Shown here in pieces: positions 10,479 to 21,959 of a DNA stretch of 64,000 nt (the first letter of the stretch is position 1; each line of letters begins with the position of its first letter). Source of the stretch: Macrocystis pyrifera (taxonomy: Eukaryota; Sar; Phaeophyceae; Laminariales; Laminariaceae); contig JASSKH010000038.1 in NCBI GenBank assembly GCA_031763025.1, forward strand, positions 2,273,001 through 2,337,000. Direction: 5' to 3'. The notes beneath the pieces are model-generated. The model searched no databases and was not told the origin of the DNA. It saw only the letters and a list, made by a program, of their open reading frames with translations. Position numbers and translations under genes: made by a program.

Positions 10479-11125
10479 TAGTACGTCATCTACAACCACA
10501 CCACCAACCCCTTCCACCTTCTACGTTACCGTCGACGATGTGTCTGTGCCCGTCGAGCGTTTGGAGGTCGACAAGATTTTCCAGCCACCGGTCCGTACGA
10601 GGCCTAGCGGAGTCATCGCCGTTGTCTTAGAAACACCTGTAAAGGCCTCCTGCGGCCATCTTGGGAGCGTGGATCGGATCTCCTTCAATATCACCAACTA
10701 ATCCTAAAAAAATACTGGACCAGCGCGCCCCTGAAACTTCGGCAGGTGAACAGGGCGTACCGCCGGGATGCGCGTGAGTGTTGTTCAGTGTGAGCTCGCC
10801 CGTGACAAGGGCGTCGGTTTCCTGCCTCCCGGATACAGCTACATCGACCAGCAAACGTGCACTCGCCGGTTCAACAGCACCAGCCTTCTTATCGGCGCCC
10901 ACTTCTGGTATTAGAGTCAAAATCATCTTTGGTGGCTCGGGAACTGGACAGTACGTAGTTCGATCATTGGATGACCCCGTACCGGTCAAGCTCGCGCTCT
11001 CTTCTGCTCGGTATATTATGGCCCTTGGAGCCGTTCGCGGCTCGTGGTGTCTGCAAGTACACCAAGGAGCTCCCTCATGCGTAGTATTGTACACATTGTC
11101 AACAAGTACCGCGGAGCTGGACTAG

Positions 11126-12413
11126 CTAGCTCTGCCGACTTGAGCACATCATCCCCGTCGCCAATTTTGGTTTTCGCATGATTCTCTTCTGTAGTGACCG
11201 GAGCTGGGGTTGGTATCGCATCAACGTGCTTAGGGTTCTCTTGACTTGTTCTGCTGTGGGTGTGCTGCTTGTTTGACTTTCCACGCATTCTCCGGTCGTC
11301 TCCCGGCTTTCACGGCAACAGGCTGCTGAGTTCTCGTACCGTCTGCCATACAACTGGGTTAACCCACGCCTCTTTGTCATTCGGTCACGCGTCTCTTGCG
11401 TTCCGTATCTACGATTGTTTTCGCCGCCTTTTCGAGAGCGGCGGAAACGTTCGTTCGCTTCGTGAATCCTTCTTGCGATCTGTTTCGCTTCTCTAGGATC
11501 AGCGGGAGCAGTGGTACCAGCATTTTCTTGTCTTCCTTTGACCCTTCTCTGGCATTCAGTAGGCCGTGTTAGTGAGCCTTTTGATACGCATACTACTGCG
11601 CCGGTTGCTCTATGCTTAGGTCTGACCACGATGCCACCTCTGCCTTCCCCTTCCGCCTTCTTAGTATCCCCAAGCAAGCCGAGGTGACAGATTTCGTTCT
11701 TCAGTGACAGATTTCATCCCTCCATCTCCCGCACGATATTGCATAGGCCGTGACGATGTCTGCTCTTCGCGTGTTCTGTGTTTCAGCGCGCTCAGCATAG
11801 GTGAAATCTCGCACGCGTCCGTTCCGCCCTCTTTCTGTGAGATCGGGTCTTGGCTGTCTTGGGTTTTCTTTTGGCGTGATTTTCTCTGTTACGACACTGT
11901 TCTCACTTTTCGAGTAAGCTCCGTCGAGTCATCGCGTGTCCCGTTACATTACTCCCCTTTTGTTTTTCTCATATATATGTACGAAGTGTAAGTTTTCGTA
12001 TCTTCGAAGCGCCCCGTGCCTTCGCTATGGGCCGGGTAATTTGGTTTTCTTCTTACTTCGCTTTGAAGTATTTTCAATTATCCAGTGGTACGTTAGTCGT
12101 CTACTTTAGCACGTGTCGCTCTATTGCAAGCGACACCACTTCCTCGAGTTTTTCTCCTCGCTTTCAGCGTCCCGGTTGCCCTAGCTTGGTTTTTCTCCGG
12201 TTTTGCTTACTCTTTCGTACCAGTATGTTCGGACTCCTTGTTGTCTCATTCGCCGTTTACGCGTTTAAGCGACTATTTCCTTGCGACTTAGAGGTGTGGG
12301 AGTAGATTGTGAAGTGCCGCATCTTCGATCCATTCTCCGAATTATTCGGATAGGTTGGCTTCCTGCATAAGTTGTCTATGAAGCTGCATATACAGCCGTT
12401 CAGGGTGGGCTAG
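11126..12413 (+). other. Gypsy 3' untranslated region with polypurine tract
   Basis: T- and pyrimidine-rich non-coding stretch after the gypsy C-terminus. Its last ~160 bp (GAGGTGTGGGAG, then CCGCATCTTCGA, then CTGCATATAC) recur before the LTRs at 17.1, 44.1 and 63.3 kb. The polypurine tract is CAGGGTGGG at about 12401-12409, directly before an LTR-like TGTTATAG. Confidence 0.7.
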
Positions 12414-12671
12414 TGTTATAGTGTCCCTTCTCCCCCGTTACGGAATTATGATATGTAGTAAGTGTCCCCTCATCCTAGCTGACAGGCGTTATTGCCCGCC
12501 TGGCTGGTGAATATCTTGCCCCTGTGTTCAGAAAGCATCCGGCCAGGCGAGCAAAGAATCTGTATAACTTCCAAGCATCATGAAGCACCTTGTCAGAGTC
12601 ACTAGAGCAGAACCAAAGGCACACACATCTGCTAGCAGCAGTCGATCCCTAGATCCGCACTGCCCTTAACA
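12414..12671 (+). mobile_element. Probable 3' LTR of the gypsy remnant
   Basis: It starts TGTTATAG right after the polypurine tract, as at 63295 (TGTTATGA). The right edge is set at a CA (CCCTTAACA) and is tentative, because no second copy of this LTR was found in the window. Confidence 0.5.
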
Positions 12672-14219
12672 GTATGATGATAAGTCGTTTTTCTTTTCGG
12701 CTCGCTCGGGGATGGGGAGGGGGGCGGAGTGTTGGTCAGACGAAAAAAAATCCGGGTGCCCTTGGTCATCTTCGCATTGAAATCTCATGATGATGATGAT
12801 CTCTCCCCCAAAAGCTTCCCTGGAATCTCGCCCGCCGTCATAAAGCAGGCTAAAGACCAAAAACGTCTTGATGGAAGAAAACGAATTACAGTAGTACAAA
12901 ATAATAGGCGCCGCACCAGTACCCAAGGAAACGGTACTATCTAGCCGTATAGCATATCATCCCCATACTGCTTGAAGTATAATTACTGTATAGTTGTACT
13001 TTGCGTTCGGTATTCGTGAGGACGGATGCATGCGTGTTTTGCAGCCGAGCGCAGTATACACAGTAGAGCTGTGGGTTGGATGAGCTAGGTATTATACTTA
13101 CTGTAGTTGCGGCGGTGCAAACTATCTAACTATTTTGGTTTCCTTGAATATGGAGGGTTTATTTGCTAAGGGGTGCGAATTTCCCCTTGAGACCACTAGC
13201 TCAGAGAGGGAGAGAGAGCTGAGAGCCCTACTGCAACTCATGGGGCATCAAAACCATCGTCATCGACGGTGCCGATGCCGATGGCAGTGCCGCGGGCCGT
13301 TATCGTGTGTTTGATGATATATCTTGAATGTAGTCGACTAGTCAACTAAAGCCAGTTAGCTAGTTCGCGACCCTACTCACAGCCCTAGCTGTGTGATCTT
13401 AAGGACACCTTGTATACACGGGGATTAACACGTGGATAACACATGAAACAACTTCAAGTCTCTCCAATGATGTGCTGCCGCGGTGCTGCGCAGGAGCGTA
13501 TCGCTCAGGGGCCTTGATGGCCGTGATGACTTCATCGTGACTGACTGTTGTGCCTGAATAGCTCTCATAGCCCCCGCACTAATGAGAGTAGCTTGCACTT
13601 GCATGTCTCCTAATATATCTCGATTGAGTGCAGTACCGCACTAAATTGGAACCCGCTTTAGTACGGTGCCGCAAACAACCGAGCAAGTGCGGGGTCCCAC
13701 CTGAGTGCGGATATTGTCGTTTGGCGACCCACCGCATTAAAGTGGGACCCCGACTATAATGCACACCTGGTATAACAGAATATATAGAACTATTAATACT
13801 GTTAATAGCTGTACGTAACTGTCAACTCGTTTGGAGTGGTCGGTGTACTTGCTCGGTCACTTGCCCGGCGGCTACTTCGTTCTTCTTGAGCCTTTTCACG
13901 ACATATTTTTTAATGCTGTTCGTTCTTGCCCGGTGCCTACGTGCGTACGCTCGAGCAGCTGGTACGAGGAACAAAACGCCTGCTGCGTTATCTCTTCATT
14001 TTCAGCTTGCGACACCCCCGGGATTTCAAGCTATGGAACCACCACCAATCTCGAAGAAAGAAAACCTTGCATAATAGCATACTGTAGTGAAAGCAAGTGC
14101 GTATCAAGGACTTACTACTGTGGGGTGTGTGGTCAGAGGCGACAGCATTGTACGCGTGTGCGTGTGCGCTTGTGCTTGCTTCGTTCGTGTGAGTGATGTT
14201 GCTGCCGTATGTATATCAT
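12672..14219. other. Gene-free stretch
   Basis: No exon recognised. It includes a GAGAGGGAGAGAGAGCTGAGAG purine run near 13197 and the hairpin region at 13620-13757. Confidence 0.5.
13620..13757. repeat. Double hairpin region
   Basis: Two inverted repeats in succession. GTACCGCACTAAA pairs with TTTAGTACGGTGC (about 13631-13672), and GGGGTCCCAC pairs with GTGGGACCCC (about 13692 and 13743). It may be a small foldback transposon; no duplication was found. Confidence 0.55.
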
Positions 14220-14355
14220 GTAAGCGAAACAATAACGCCAAAAGAGACCCTCCCCTACACCCCCCCCTTCGGGATGACTTTCCGAGCCGAGTTTCTCGCC
14301 AATAAGACGGACACACGCGCGACGATTATAATTGGTTGTGTTTTTTTAAAATATC
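14220..14355 (+). repeat. Dispersed repeat V, copy 1
   Basis: It contains TTTCCGAGCCGAGTTTCTC followed about 50 bp later by TGTGTTTTTTTAAAATA. The same pieces in the same order occur at about 37930-38045. Confidence 0.6.
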
Positions 14356-15544
14356 TCGCCATAGACAGACGCCGCATCGTCTGATCTCTGGGCATGTTCG
14401 CGTTTGTTTGTTTGCCCTCTCCTCCTTCCCCCCTTGGTCTAGAAATCAGATTGGAAGTTCGTCCCTTGGGGGCGGGGGGTGGGGGGGAGCTATCTTGGGT
14501 TTTAAGTTGCATGACACATTTTTTATTGTACTGTCGGCAATATATATGTTAGCACTGCGTATAAATTGAATACTATTATTTTTTTTAATATTAATACGCG
14601 GACTTTACTGCACTCCGGAGTTGGTTGTTATTAGGCGGCCAGGCCGTGGTGCGGACCCCGCGCGACGAGCCGAAGGTGAGGTGCGGCTCCCCGCCAGTGG
14701 GGGGCGAAGGGTTCTCGGAGGGCCGCCGAAGACAAAAACATGACCAAACAACATGCAGATACATGCGTAAATATACTCAACATGTGCGTCGCCGTCGGCG
14801 AAAAACCGAAGAAATACTAGAAATTCGCCTGCAGGCGAAAATGCGCCCAAAACCAAATATCAGTATATAAGGCCTACGGTGACAAGTGGGGCGCACTGCA
14901 ACGAAAAAAAAAACGTGCGGCCCTCTACAGTGCAAGTGCGGCAAGCCGTACCTTGCCTCCAGAGGATGGTGCGCTGAGCGGAATTCTGACGAAAAAAGGT
15001 ACGCCAACGCACCGCCGCACTCCTTCTCATTATAACCCTACCGCATACGCGTACAACCATCACCGCCACCATTATATGCATCATCACTCTAAGTCCCTTT
15101 CCTGATTCCCTCTTGTACCCATCGTATGGAATTCCACGCACGCCTGGCCGACGACATACTCTAGATACATGGTTGTATACAAACATTCAAGTCAGGTTAT
15201 TTTTCAAATGGAGACTCCAATCACACAACGAGCAGAGGATCTGGGTTGGTTGAACCCTATTCGTGGACTGCATTAGTAGTGTCATGTCTGTTTGTCGTCC
15301 CACCAATGTGCAGCATATATTATTAGTAGTAGTAACAGTAGTGACATACCGCATATCATATTAGTAACAGTAATATATATAAATATATATACGATATTGT
15401 TGGCCCTGTGCTCTCAGCGCTCCTCAGCGTTTGTTAGACGTATTTTTTGCGTTGTTCGTGCTAGCGCGAGATGAGGTTCACCTCACGGGACGAAACTGCC
15501 TCATCGTGATTCCCGATCCCGACTGTGTCGGGGGCGGCCTCGGG
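14356..15544. other. Gene-free stretch
   Basis: It contains a G run near 14468-14490, a GC-rich block at 14630-14730, and AT-rich ends. No exon or known repeat was recognised. Confidence 0.45.
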
Positions 15545-16020
15545 GGTGCTTGCGCCGTGCCCTGGCTGCCGGCTGGCCGGGTGTGAATACGTTAGCTGTG
15601 AGTCGGACCAGTTGAGTAGTCGATACTTGATTTATGACAGTCTCGTGGCCAAAGAATTTGGTTGTCGGCCTACCTTTGCCCCGGCAGGCCTACTCTTGAC
15701 CAGTCAAACCCTCTTGAAAAATATTGTAATTTTTACCATTGGGATGTCCTTGACAGCTGTGGCCGGGTGTGCTGTGCTCGTTTCTTGCAGAAGTTTTTTC
15801 TAAAAACATCAGCCATGAGTTGGACGAATTGAGTGGTCGATACTTGATTTTTCACAGTCTCGTGGCCAAAGATTTTGGTTGACGGCCTACCTTTGCCCCG
15901 TCAGGCCTACCTTTGACCCGTCAAATCCCCTCCCGAAATATATTAGTTTTGATCGTTGGGATGTCCTTGACGGCTGCCTGTCAAGGGGCAAATATACCGT
16001 CAACCGACATCTCAGTTCGC
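15545..16020 (+). repeat. Dispersed repeat S, two tandem copies
   Basis: A unit of about 210-235 bp occurs twice (about 15545-15765 and 15765-16015). Landmarks are GGCCGGGTGTG, GTCGATACTTGATTT, AGTCTCGTGGCCAAAGA and GGCCTACCTTTGCCCCG. A third copy lies inverted at about 26390-26570. It is non-coding. Confidence 0.75.
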
Positions 16021-16027
16021 TCGTGAC

Positions 16028-16521
16028 TGTGGTATGAGTGAAGTACTCATGGGCTATAGATATAGATATTAAAGTCTGCAGTTTCGCAGTATCAGGAGTA
16101 CGAGAATAATGGATTAGCCCGACGGATATTGCGTTAGTCGAGGGAAACGTTCTTTTAGGAATGTTCTCTAGGGCGGATAGCCCGTTAGACGAGAATAATA
16201 TTCCTTACCGGAGATGGGATCATAAAATGAGAAGTTTTTATATCAGCAGAAGAACGACCGGTAGCCATAGGTAAGTTCTTTAGGAGTACATCAGATAAGA
16301 GGAATTTAAGAGAGCTTGTGGCGTGGGGTGGGACGAGCATATCTGGGTGTCGAGTCCCTCCCCCCAACCTCCCACTTCTCCACCAGAGCACCTCCTTACG
16401 AAGCTCTCGCCATCAATAAAGAATATCTAAATCAGAAGAAGCGAAGCACTGCTTCCCAGCTGCCAGATACGCCTGCGTCCCTTACCCTTACCCTTACCCT
16501 TACCTCGGCCATCACTTCACA
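16028..16521 (+). mobile_element. 5' LTR of a small LTR element
   Basis: 494 bp beginning TGTGGTATGAGTG and ending CACTTCACA. It matches 17102-17615 along its length. It carries AATAAAGAATA (polyadenylation-like) and a CCCTTA hexamer run near the end. Confidence 0.88.
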
Positions 16522-17101
16522 TCTGGCGTCGTCGAAAGCCGCGTTATGCCGTTAACGCTGGAAAACATGCACGTAAAGAGCAGTAGTACAACAAATAAAA
16601 AATGGAAATAATAGCCGTTGTTAGTATCCTATAGGCTCTGGGGGTGGGGCGAAAATAGCGGAAATCTGATCAATTTCGGCAACATGCGCCCTGTTTTTAT
16701 AGTAAAGGCGCAACAAGAAGTGCACCATGCAGCCTGTTCTGTTGGGTAGAAGCAGCCTAAGGATGGGCCAATCTGAAGAGGGGTGCAGAGATATAAGCTG
16801 GTCCCAAAGAGCTACGTATAACCATATAAGATTCGCCTGTAGATATACTCCTAAAGAGGTACCTGCAACCATATAAGATTCGTATACTGCAGGTATATGC
16901 GTTCCTATACAATGGATGTGCTACTCCATCACATCGAGCCGGGGGGTCTTATTACGAGGTGTGGGGGAATCTATAGCCTCCTTACTCTTGTTTTGAATAG
17001 CCGCATCTTCGACCACCTTTTCCTGGTCGTTTAGGATGAACCTTGTCATCACCCTTCGACCATCTTGCGGTCTGCATATACGACTGCTCAGGGTGGGCTA
17101 A
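16522..17101 (+). mobile_element. Internal region of a small non-coding LTR element (TRIM-like)
   Basis: 580 bp between two LTRs. Two bases after the 5' LTR comes TGGCGTCGTCGAAAGCC, a likely tRNA primer-binding site because it starts TGG. It ends with CAGGGTGGGCTA, a likely polypurine tract. There is no gag or pol frame. The last ~170 bp resemble the gypsy 3' ends at 12.3, 44.1 and 63.2 kb, so gypsy enzymes probably mobilise it. Confidence 0.75.
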
Positions 17102-17615
17102 TGTGATATGAGTGAAGCACTCATGGGTTATAGATATAGATATTATAGTCTGCAGTTTCGTAGCATCAGGAGTATGAGAATAATCCAAGGAATGGATTAA
17201 CCCGGCGGATATTCCGTTAGTCGAGAGAAACGTTCTTTTAGGAACGTTCTCTAGGGCGGATAGCCCGTTAGACGAGAGTAATGTTTCTTAACGGAGATGG
17301 GATCATAAAGTTAGAAGTTCTTATATCAGCAGAAGAACGATCGGTAGCCATAGGTAAGTTCTTTAGGAGCACATCAGATAAGAGGAATTTAGGAGAGCTT
17401 GTGGCGTGGGTGGGACGAGTATACCTGGATGTCGAGTTCCTTCCCCCTACCTCTCACTTTTCTACCAGAGCACCTCCTTACGAAGCTCTCGCCATCAATA
17501 AAGAATATATATATCTAAATCAGAAGAAGCGAAGCCCTGCTTCCCAGCTGTCAGATACGCCTGCGTCCCTTACCCTTTCCCTTACCCTTACCCTTACCTC
17601 GGCCATCACTTCACA
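17102..17615 (+). mobile_element. 3' LTR of a small LTR element
   Basis: 514 bp beginning TGTGATATGAGTG and ending CACTTCACA, paired with 16028-16521. The flanks (GTGAC and TAATG) do not form a target duplication, so one end may have recombined. Confidence 0.87.
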
Positions 17616-18284
17616 TAATGGTAGAAATATTCTGTTTTCGATGTCAGCACCCAGATTGGACCTCTTCTCCTTTGAACGGGAGGAGCCGAATTCTCCTCGG
17701 CTTTCGACGGCTCATGGCGGTAAGAGTGTGGGGAATATGCGCTGGGGTTGCCGGTCTCATGCTCTGCCGTTGCTTCTGCGTTGAGGGCTGGGCGTTCCAG
17801 AAACGATGATCGAAATTCCGATTCGGGCTATTTTACGTGTGAAAGCACGAGTTTTACGCAAACATGTTGAGATGCGTAGGCTAGCATATGTTCGGGAAAC
17901 GAGCGTCACGAGCCTCTTCGGCTGCTGTGCGCCCCGGGCGACCAGAATCCGCGAGGTAGAAAGTACGGGGTCTTTGGTTTCGACCGAATCGGATGAGTCT
18001 ACGTCGCGGGAGGAGCGGTAGAGTGGTGGAGGTACAAACGGTATCTACGAGTGATTTTTTGTTTTTGTTTACACGCAGCAGGCAGCAGCAATAGTAATGT
18101 TTGCCATCAATGGGAATGACTATAGTCATCCCCATTATGCACCAGCAACGGCAATGACGAGTACTCGTCATTGCCATTGGGCATCAGTATCACATGAGGG
18201 GTGGAGTTTCGGTAGTATTGTGAAGGCGTTTTTCTACATCTAGCAAACATTAAAGACATGAACATGTACTGGCTGCGACGACGT
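17616..18284. other. Gene-free stretch
   Basis: No domain recognised. At about 18100-18185 GCAATGACGAGTACTCGTCATTGC forms an inverted repeat centred on AGTACT. Confidence 0.5.
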
Positions 18285-18810
18285 GCTTTTTCTTCCTCGT
18301 ACGCCACCGGGCTCCCCTGCCAAGACCGTTGTGCCAGGGGCAGCCTTGGGCCTGAATGATGTGCTGCTACTGCTGCTGCCGCTTATCCGCTGCTCTGGTT
18401 CTGCTACTATGTATGTTCGGCTACAGTCCTGTTTTGCCGCTCCTGCTGCTGCTGCTCCTGCTGCTTCTATTATGCCTGGAATATGTTTTTGCTGCTACCC
18501 CCCGTGAGCACGATAAATATGCAAGTCAACCCCTCTCGGTGATGTGTCTCCGCATTAAAGCTGAAATACGGACCCATCTGCTTCGGAAGCTGTACGAGTA
18601 CCGTCTCGTTATTGACTTTTTTTTGGTGTCTTGGCGGAGGTCTCGTGCCAGCGTAGTTTTCTTGTGATACATACCTGTACGCTATTATGTTGCTGGCGCT
18701 TGCTGCTGCTGCTGCTGCTTGCTGCTGTGAGCTTGCTGCAACAACATAGTCGCCGGCGCTGCGTACTGTCGAATAAACTCGATCGACCATCGCCCGACTA
18801 ACTATTTTGT
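18285..18810 (+). repeat. Dispersed repeat T (CTG-rich), copy 1
   Basis: About 525 bp. It opens with CGCCACCGGGCTCCCCTG-like sequence, has a CTG/GCT-rich middle, then GGTGATGTGTCTCCGCATT and GGCGGAGGTCTCGTGCCAGC, and ends near an ACTCGATCGAC block. A second copy in the same order is at 26928-27420. It is non-coding and of unknown class. Confidence 0.8.
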
Positions 18811-19680
18811 ATATGTCTGCACACGGAATACATACAAGGCGCTTCGCTCAGGAAGGAAAGGCACATCAAATTATGCGAAGCCGACAGAGGTCCATGATTG
18901 AATATAGATTTTTTTCGTGATTGATTGTAGTTTGCAAACTGGCGACTTGATAATGCCCAGATTCCCGCCGCCATGCTTCAGGCGAAAACAGCTCGGACGC
19001 CACATACGCTTCGCGTCGCGGGCGGTTTTCCGCTACGGTCGCTTACACGTCGTACATACGTACATACGTCAGGTATAGGGTACTTATTTTATTTTTTCGA
19101 CATGCTCCATGTATGTACTCGTATACTTGTATACGACAGATAAAGCACAGCACGCCACAGCAGCACCGCAAAAACAATGAAAAAGAAACCGAAACTTCGG
19201 AAAGAAAAAAATCCCCGTCCCCTCTCGTGTAATGATTTCCTGCCTGATTGGAACATCTTACACCGGTCAAAAGGAAAAAATAAAAATAAAAATAAAAAAC
19301 AGCAGAGCTTCTCTCCCAGCCTCGTACGCCGCCCGCCCCTCTCGCGACCATCTCGCCACCGATTCAGTCCGGGTAAAGCTTTCTTCCCTCTCTTCCACAA
19401 GGAGCGCCGTCGCCCGCTTTGCGTGAAGCCCGGTGCTCACCGTGGACCTCGTTCGCCAGTTCGACAATGTTAGTGCTCAGACTGCGTACGTCTCTCTGTA
19501 TAGTTCATATTGGTCGCAAAAATAAGCACCAACTGAGTTTATTTGCTAATCAAAACGATCCTTACAAACTCCTATATAGTATAACCGGAACCACACTAGG
19601 AGCCCAGACAGAGCTCATTCATGCTTCCCTTGTGTCTCGAGGCACACGCGATGCCCAGCCACGAAAACGGCGACCGCGCT
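18811..19680. other. Gene-free stretch
   Basis: Only short frames. An A-rich segment (AAAATAAAAATAAAAATAAA) lies near 19276-19298. Nothing recognised. Confidence 0.45.
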
Positions 19681-19699
19681 CCCCCCCCTCTAAATCTGG

Positions 19700-19742
19700 A
19701 TGGGTTGGCGTCGAGTGGCGACGACGCTGTAAAACAAGCCAG
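19700..19742 (+). promoter_or_regulatory. Conserved 5'-terminal module of the LINE
   Basis: CGTCG-AGTGG-CGACG forms a five-pair hairpin. The 500-bp elements have CGTCG-GTTGG-CGACG and, in a diverged copy, a TCGTC/GATGA stem at the same place. A shared 5' end in autonomous and non-autonomous elements often carries promoter or ribozyme function (as in trypanosome ingi/RIME); that role is inference here. Confidence 0.55.
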
Positions 19743-19904
19743 CAGACACTAAACATGCAATGTACAGACTGCTCCTTCTGGCACAAATGCCACATAGACC
19801 AGACCAGACATAGACGCTACGCAAACAACAGCTCAGAAACCAGACCCACCGGAAAAGCAAACACAACACAGAATACACAATTCACCGTTATTTCACATAA
19901 AAAC

Positions 19905-20575
19905 ACAAACCAGATTTAGACATGAAATTACTCAACTAACATTTTTTTTCCCCCATACCGAAACGCAAAAAAAAAACCGGATTCAGACATGAAACAGTTG
20001 AGCTAACCAGTTTTTTTTCCCTATATGATTACAAAAACCGGATTTAGACATGAAATTACTCAACTAACACAGAAAATTTCAACATACCGAAGCGCAAAAA
20101 AACGGATTTAGACATGAAACAATTGAACTAACCAGTTTTTTTTCCCCATATGATTACAAAACCGGATTTAGACACGAAATCACTCAACTATTAATAACTA
20201 CTACTTTTTTTTTTCTCGTACCAAGAACACAAAAAACAGATTTAGACGTGAAACAATTGAATTAACCAGTTTTTTTCCCCCTTTATCATGACACAAAACC
20301 GGATTTAGACATGAAATTACTCAACTTACTTTTTTTTTTACCGTACCAAAAACGCAAAAAACAGATTTAGACGTGAAACAATTGAACTAACCAGTTTTTT
20401 TTTTTTCCAATATCATAACACAACCTGGATTCAGACATGAAACTACTCAACTAATAATTTTTTTTTTTTCCGACACCGAAACCCAAACCAGATTTAGAAA
20501 TGAAACAACTGAACAAACCATTTTATTTTATTTTTTCCCCATATCCGAACCTAAACCAGTCATAGACTTGAAAAA
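19905..20575 (+). repeat. Tandem 60-66-bp monomers, alternating A and B types
   Basis: About eleven monomers, each with GATTTAGACATGAAA and a T homopolymer. They alternate: type A carries TTACTCAACTAA (about 19913, 20040, 20164, 20301, 20430) and type B CAATTGAACTAACC (about 19980, 20104, 20237, 20363, 20491). The true unit is a dimer of ~125 bp. The array sits inside the LINE between its 5' end and ORF1. Confidence 0.88.
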
Positions 20576-21436
20576 GTATAATAGTTTATCCCATATCATA
20601 ATACTGGTAGTAATGGCATAAAATATAGACCAAAAACCGAGCATGAAGGTGGACCGCCTCACATGCGCACACATAGATACAGCATGGTCACCCCAACATG
20701 TTCAATTCACATGAAGGTTGGGTCTTGTGGTAAGATACCCGTAAAACTATACCGATTTCCATTGGGCGGTGGAAATCTGGTCTGACATTATTCCTAAAAC
20801 CCCCGACATTTGGTGCACATACCAAGCGCTAAATGAAGGGGAGGGGTGGATGGTGCATGACATTAAGTCAAGACCTATTATACTCATGAAACAAACACCT
20901 TGCATTTGATCGACCACATGGCCTGAGAGAAGGAGCACCAAGCGGTACGTAGATATCTTCATATCTTGAAGGATAGAAGCCGGTACAAAATGTGGGGGGA
21001 TTGTTGGCCAAGCTTTCGGCAGTGAAGGTCTACTCGGGAGCATTGGTGGGGTAGTTACCCATGGTGAAACGTACATATGACGGAGAAAGCGACGTACGGG
21101 GCATCCCGATGTGTGAGTAAGACTTTGTGTTATGCAAGCCGTCCTTGAACCTTACACGGTGAAAATGACCTCCCTGGAGGAAAGTAACCGGTACAGCAGC
21201 GGGGCAAGAAGATAGAAAATACGATCGTGGGACGCCAGGATGGTTACCATGCAGATCGCCTGACACAAACGTGGGGTACTTGTGTTAAGGGTGTTGAACT
21301 TGGCTCCAGGCTACGAGCCCGTGTTGGAGACACTATTTAGTGTGGTAGCGCCGGCAAAAGAACTGAAAGACACCAGACCCTCAACGAGTACTAGGATTGA
21401 GAAGTACCAGTAACTTGAACACTTCCCACTACCACT
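20576..21436 (+). other. 5' untranslated region of the LINE
   Basis: About 860 bp without a convincing frame, between the monomer array and the first LINE frame. Confidence 0.55.
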
Positions 21437-21802
21437 ATGAACACAAACAAGCTGGAGATATTCTCGGAAGAGATTAGGAGAAAGACGGTGAGGAAGGGTG
21501 GGTGGAGAAAGAAAGGTTGGCAGGGTAAAGTACTAGTAGTGCTGATATTTGAAGTTCCTAGCGACATGACGAGGATTGAGTTCAAGAGGAAGTGCGACGA
21601 AGTAGGACTGTATTGCTTTGCAATAGGAAACGTAGAACGAGAGGGAGAACACTTTCGAGTCACTCTGAAGCTGAAAGCGAGCATGGAGTGGCAGAGGATA
21701 GAGACAGAAAAAGTGTCGGCATGGGTTAGAAGAATAGGATGGAGAGTATGTATAGCTAATGGAATAACGAAACTAAGACGTAGTCCTAGGGTGAATGGGT
21801 GA
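21437..21802 (+). pseudogene. LINE ORF1-like frame
   Basis: 121 residues, basic and lysine/arginine rich, beginning MNTNKLEIFSEEIRRKTV. In LINEs the first frame usually encodes an RNA-binding chaperone. I see no zinc knuckle or RRM, so this assignment rests on position and charge only. A second basic stretch (from 21845) runs in another frame straight into the endonuclease start and may belong to ORF2. Confidence 0.5.
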
Positions 21803-21959
21803 ATGAAGGTATAAAGGCAGGAAACAGCAAGTGGCTCAAAGGGAATGGGGGAGAAACATAGGAGCGCAGAACAAGCAGACAAGAACAGGAACGGAAACGA
21901 AAATAATGCTCAGAGAAAAGATAACAGAAATACTCGTGGCGACAACGGAGAAAGAACAG

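Larger units (their letters stand above)
8830..11125 (+). pseudogene. Ty3/gypsy remnant: integrase and C-terminal region
   Basis: The 3' part of a gypsy pol. From about 8870 it matches the pre-integrase stretch of the element at 62.2 kb (DDEPTRIYVPLLIMRP). Integrase core pieces follow: VDCLPVTPRGKRYTLLLTDK at about 9236-9292, then after an inserted LINE fragment the LSNNRLQ stretch near 9590, where the second catalytic Asp is replaced by Asn, then YHPNGNDGIERVNYTL near 9677 with the catalytic Glu. The C-terminal region continues to 10370, is cut by a MITE, resumes at about 10480 (TPSTFYVTVDDVSVPVERLE) and ends at 11125 (RSLDDPVPVKLALSSARY). Several frameshifts and two insertions make it inactive. 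Confidence 0.88.

Noticed and set aside
11126-11677. Basic 183-residue frame on the minus strand
   Set aside because: It lies antisense in the gypsy 3' region, has no domain, and mirrors pyrimidine-rich plus-strand sequence.
16185-17784. Frames inside the small LTR element
   Set aside because: The two LTR copies do not conserve a common reading frame, and the internal region is too short for gag-pol.
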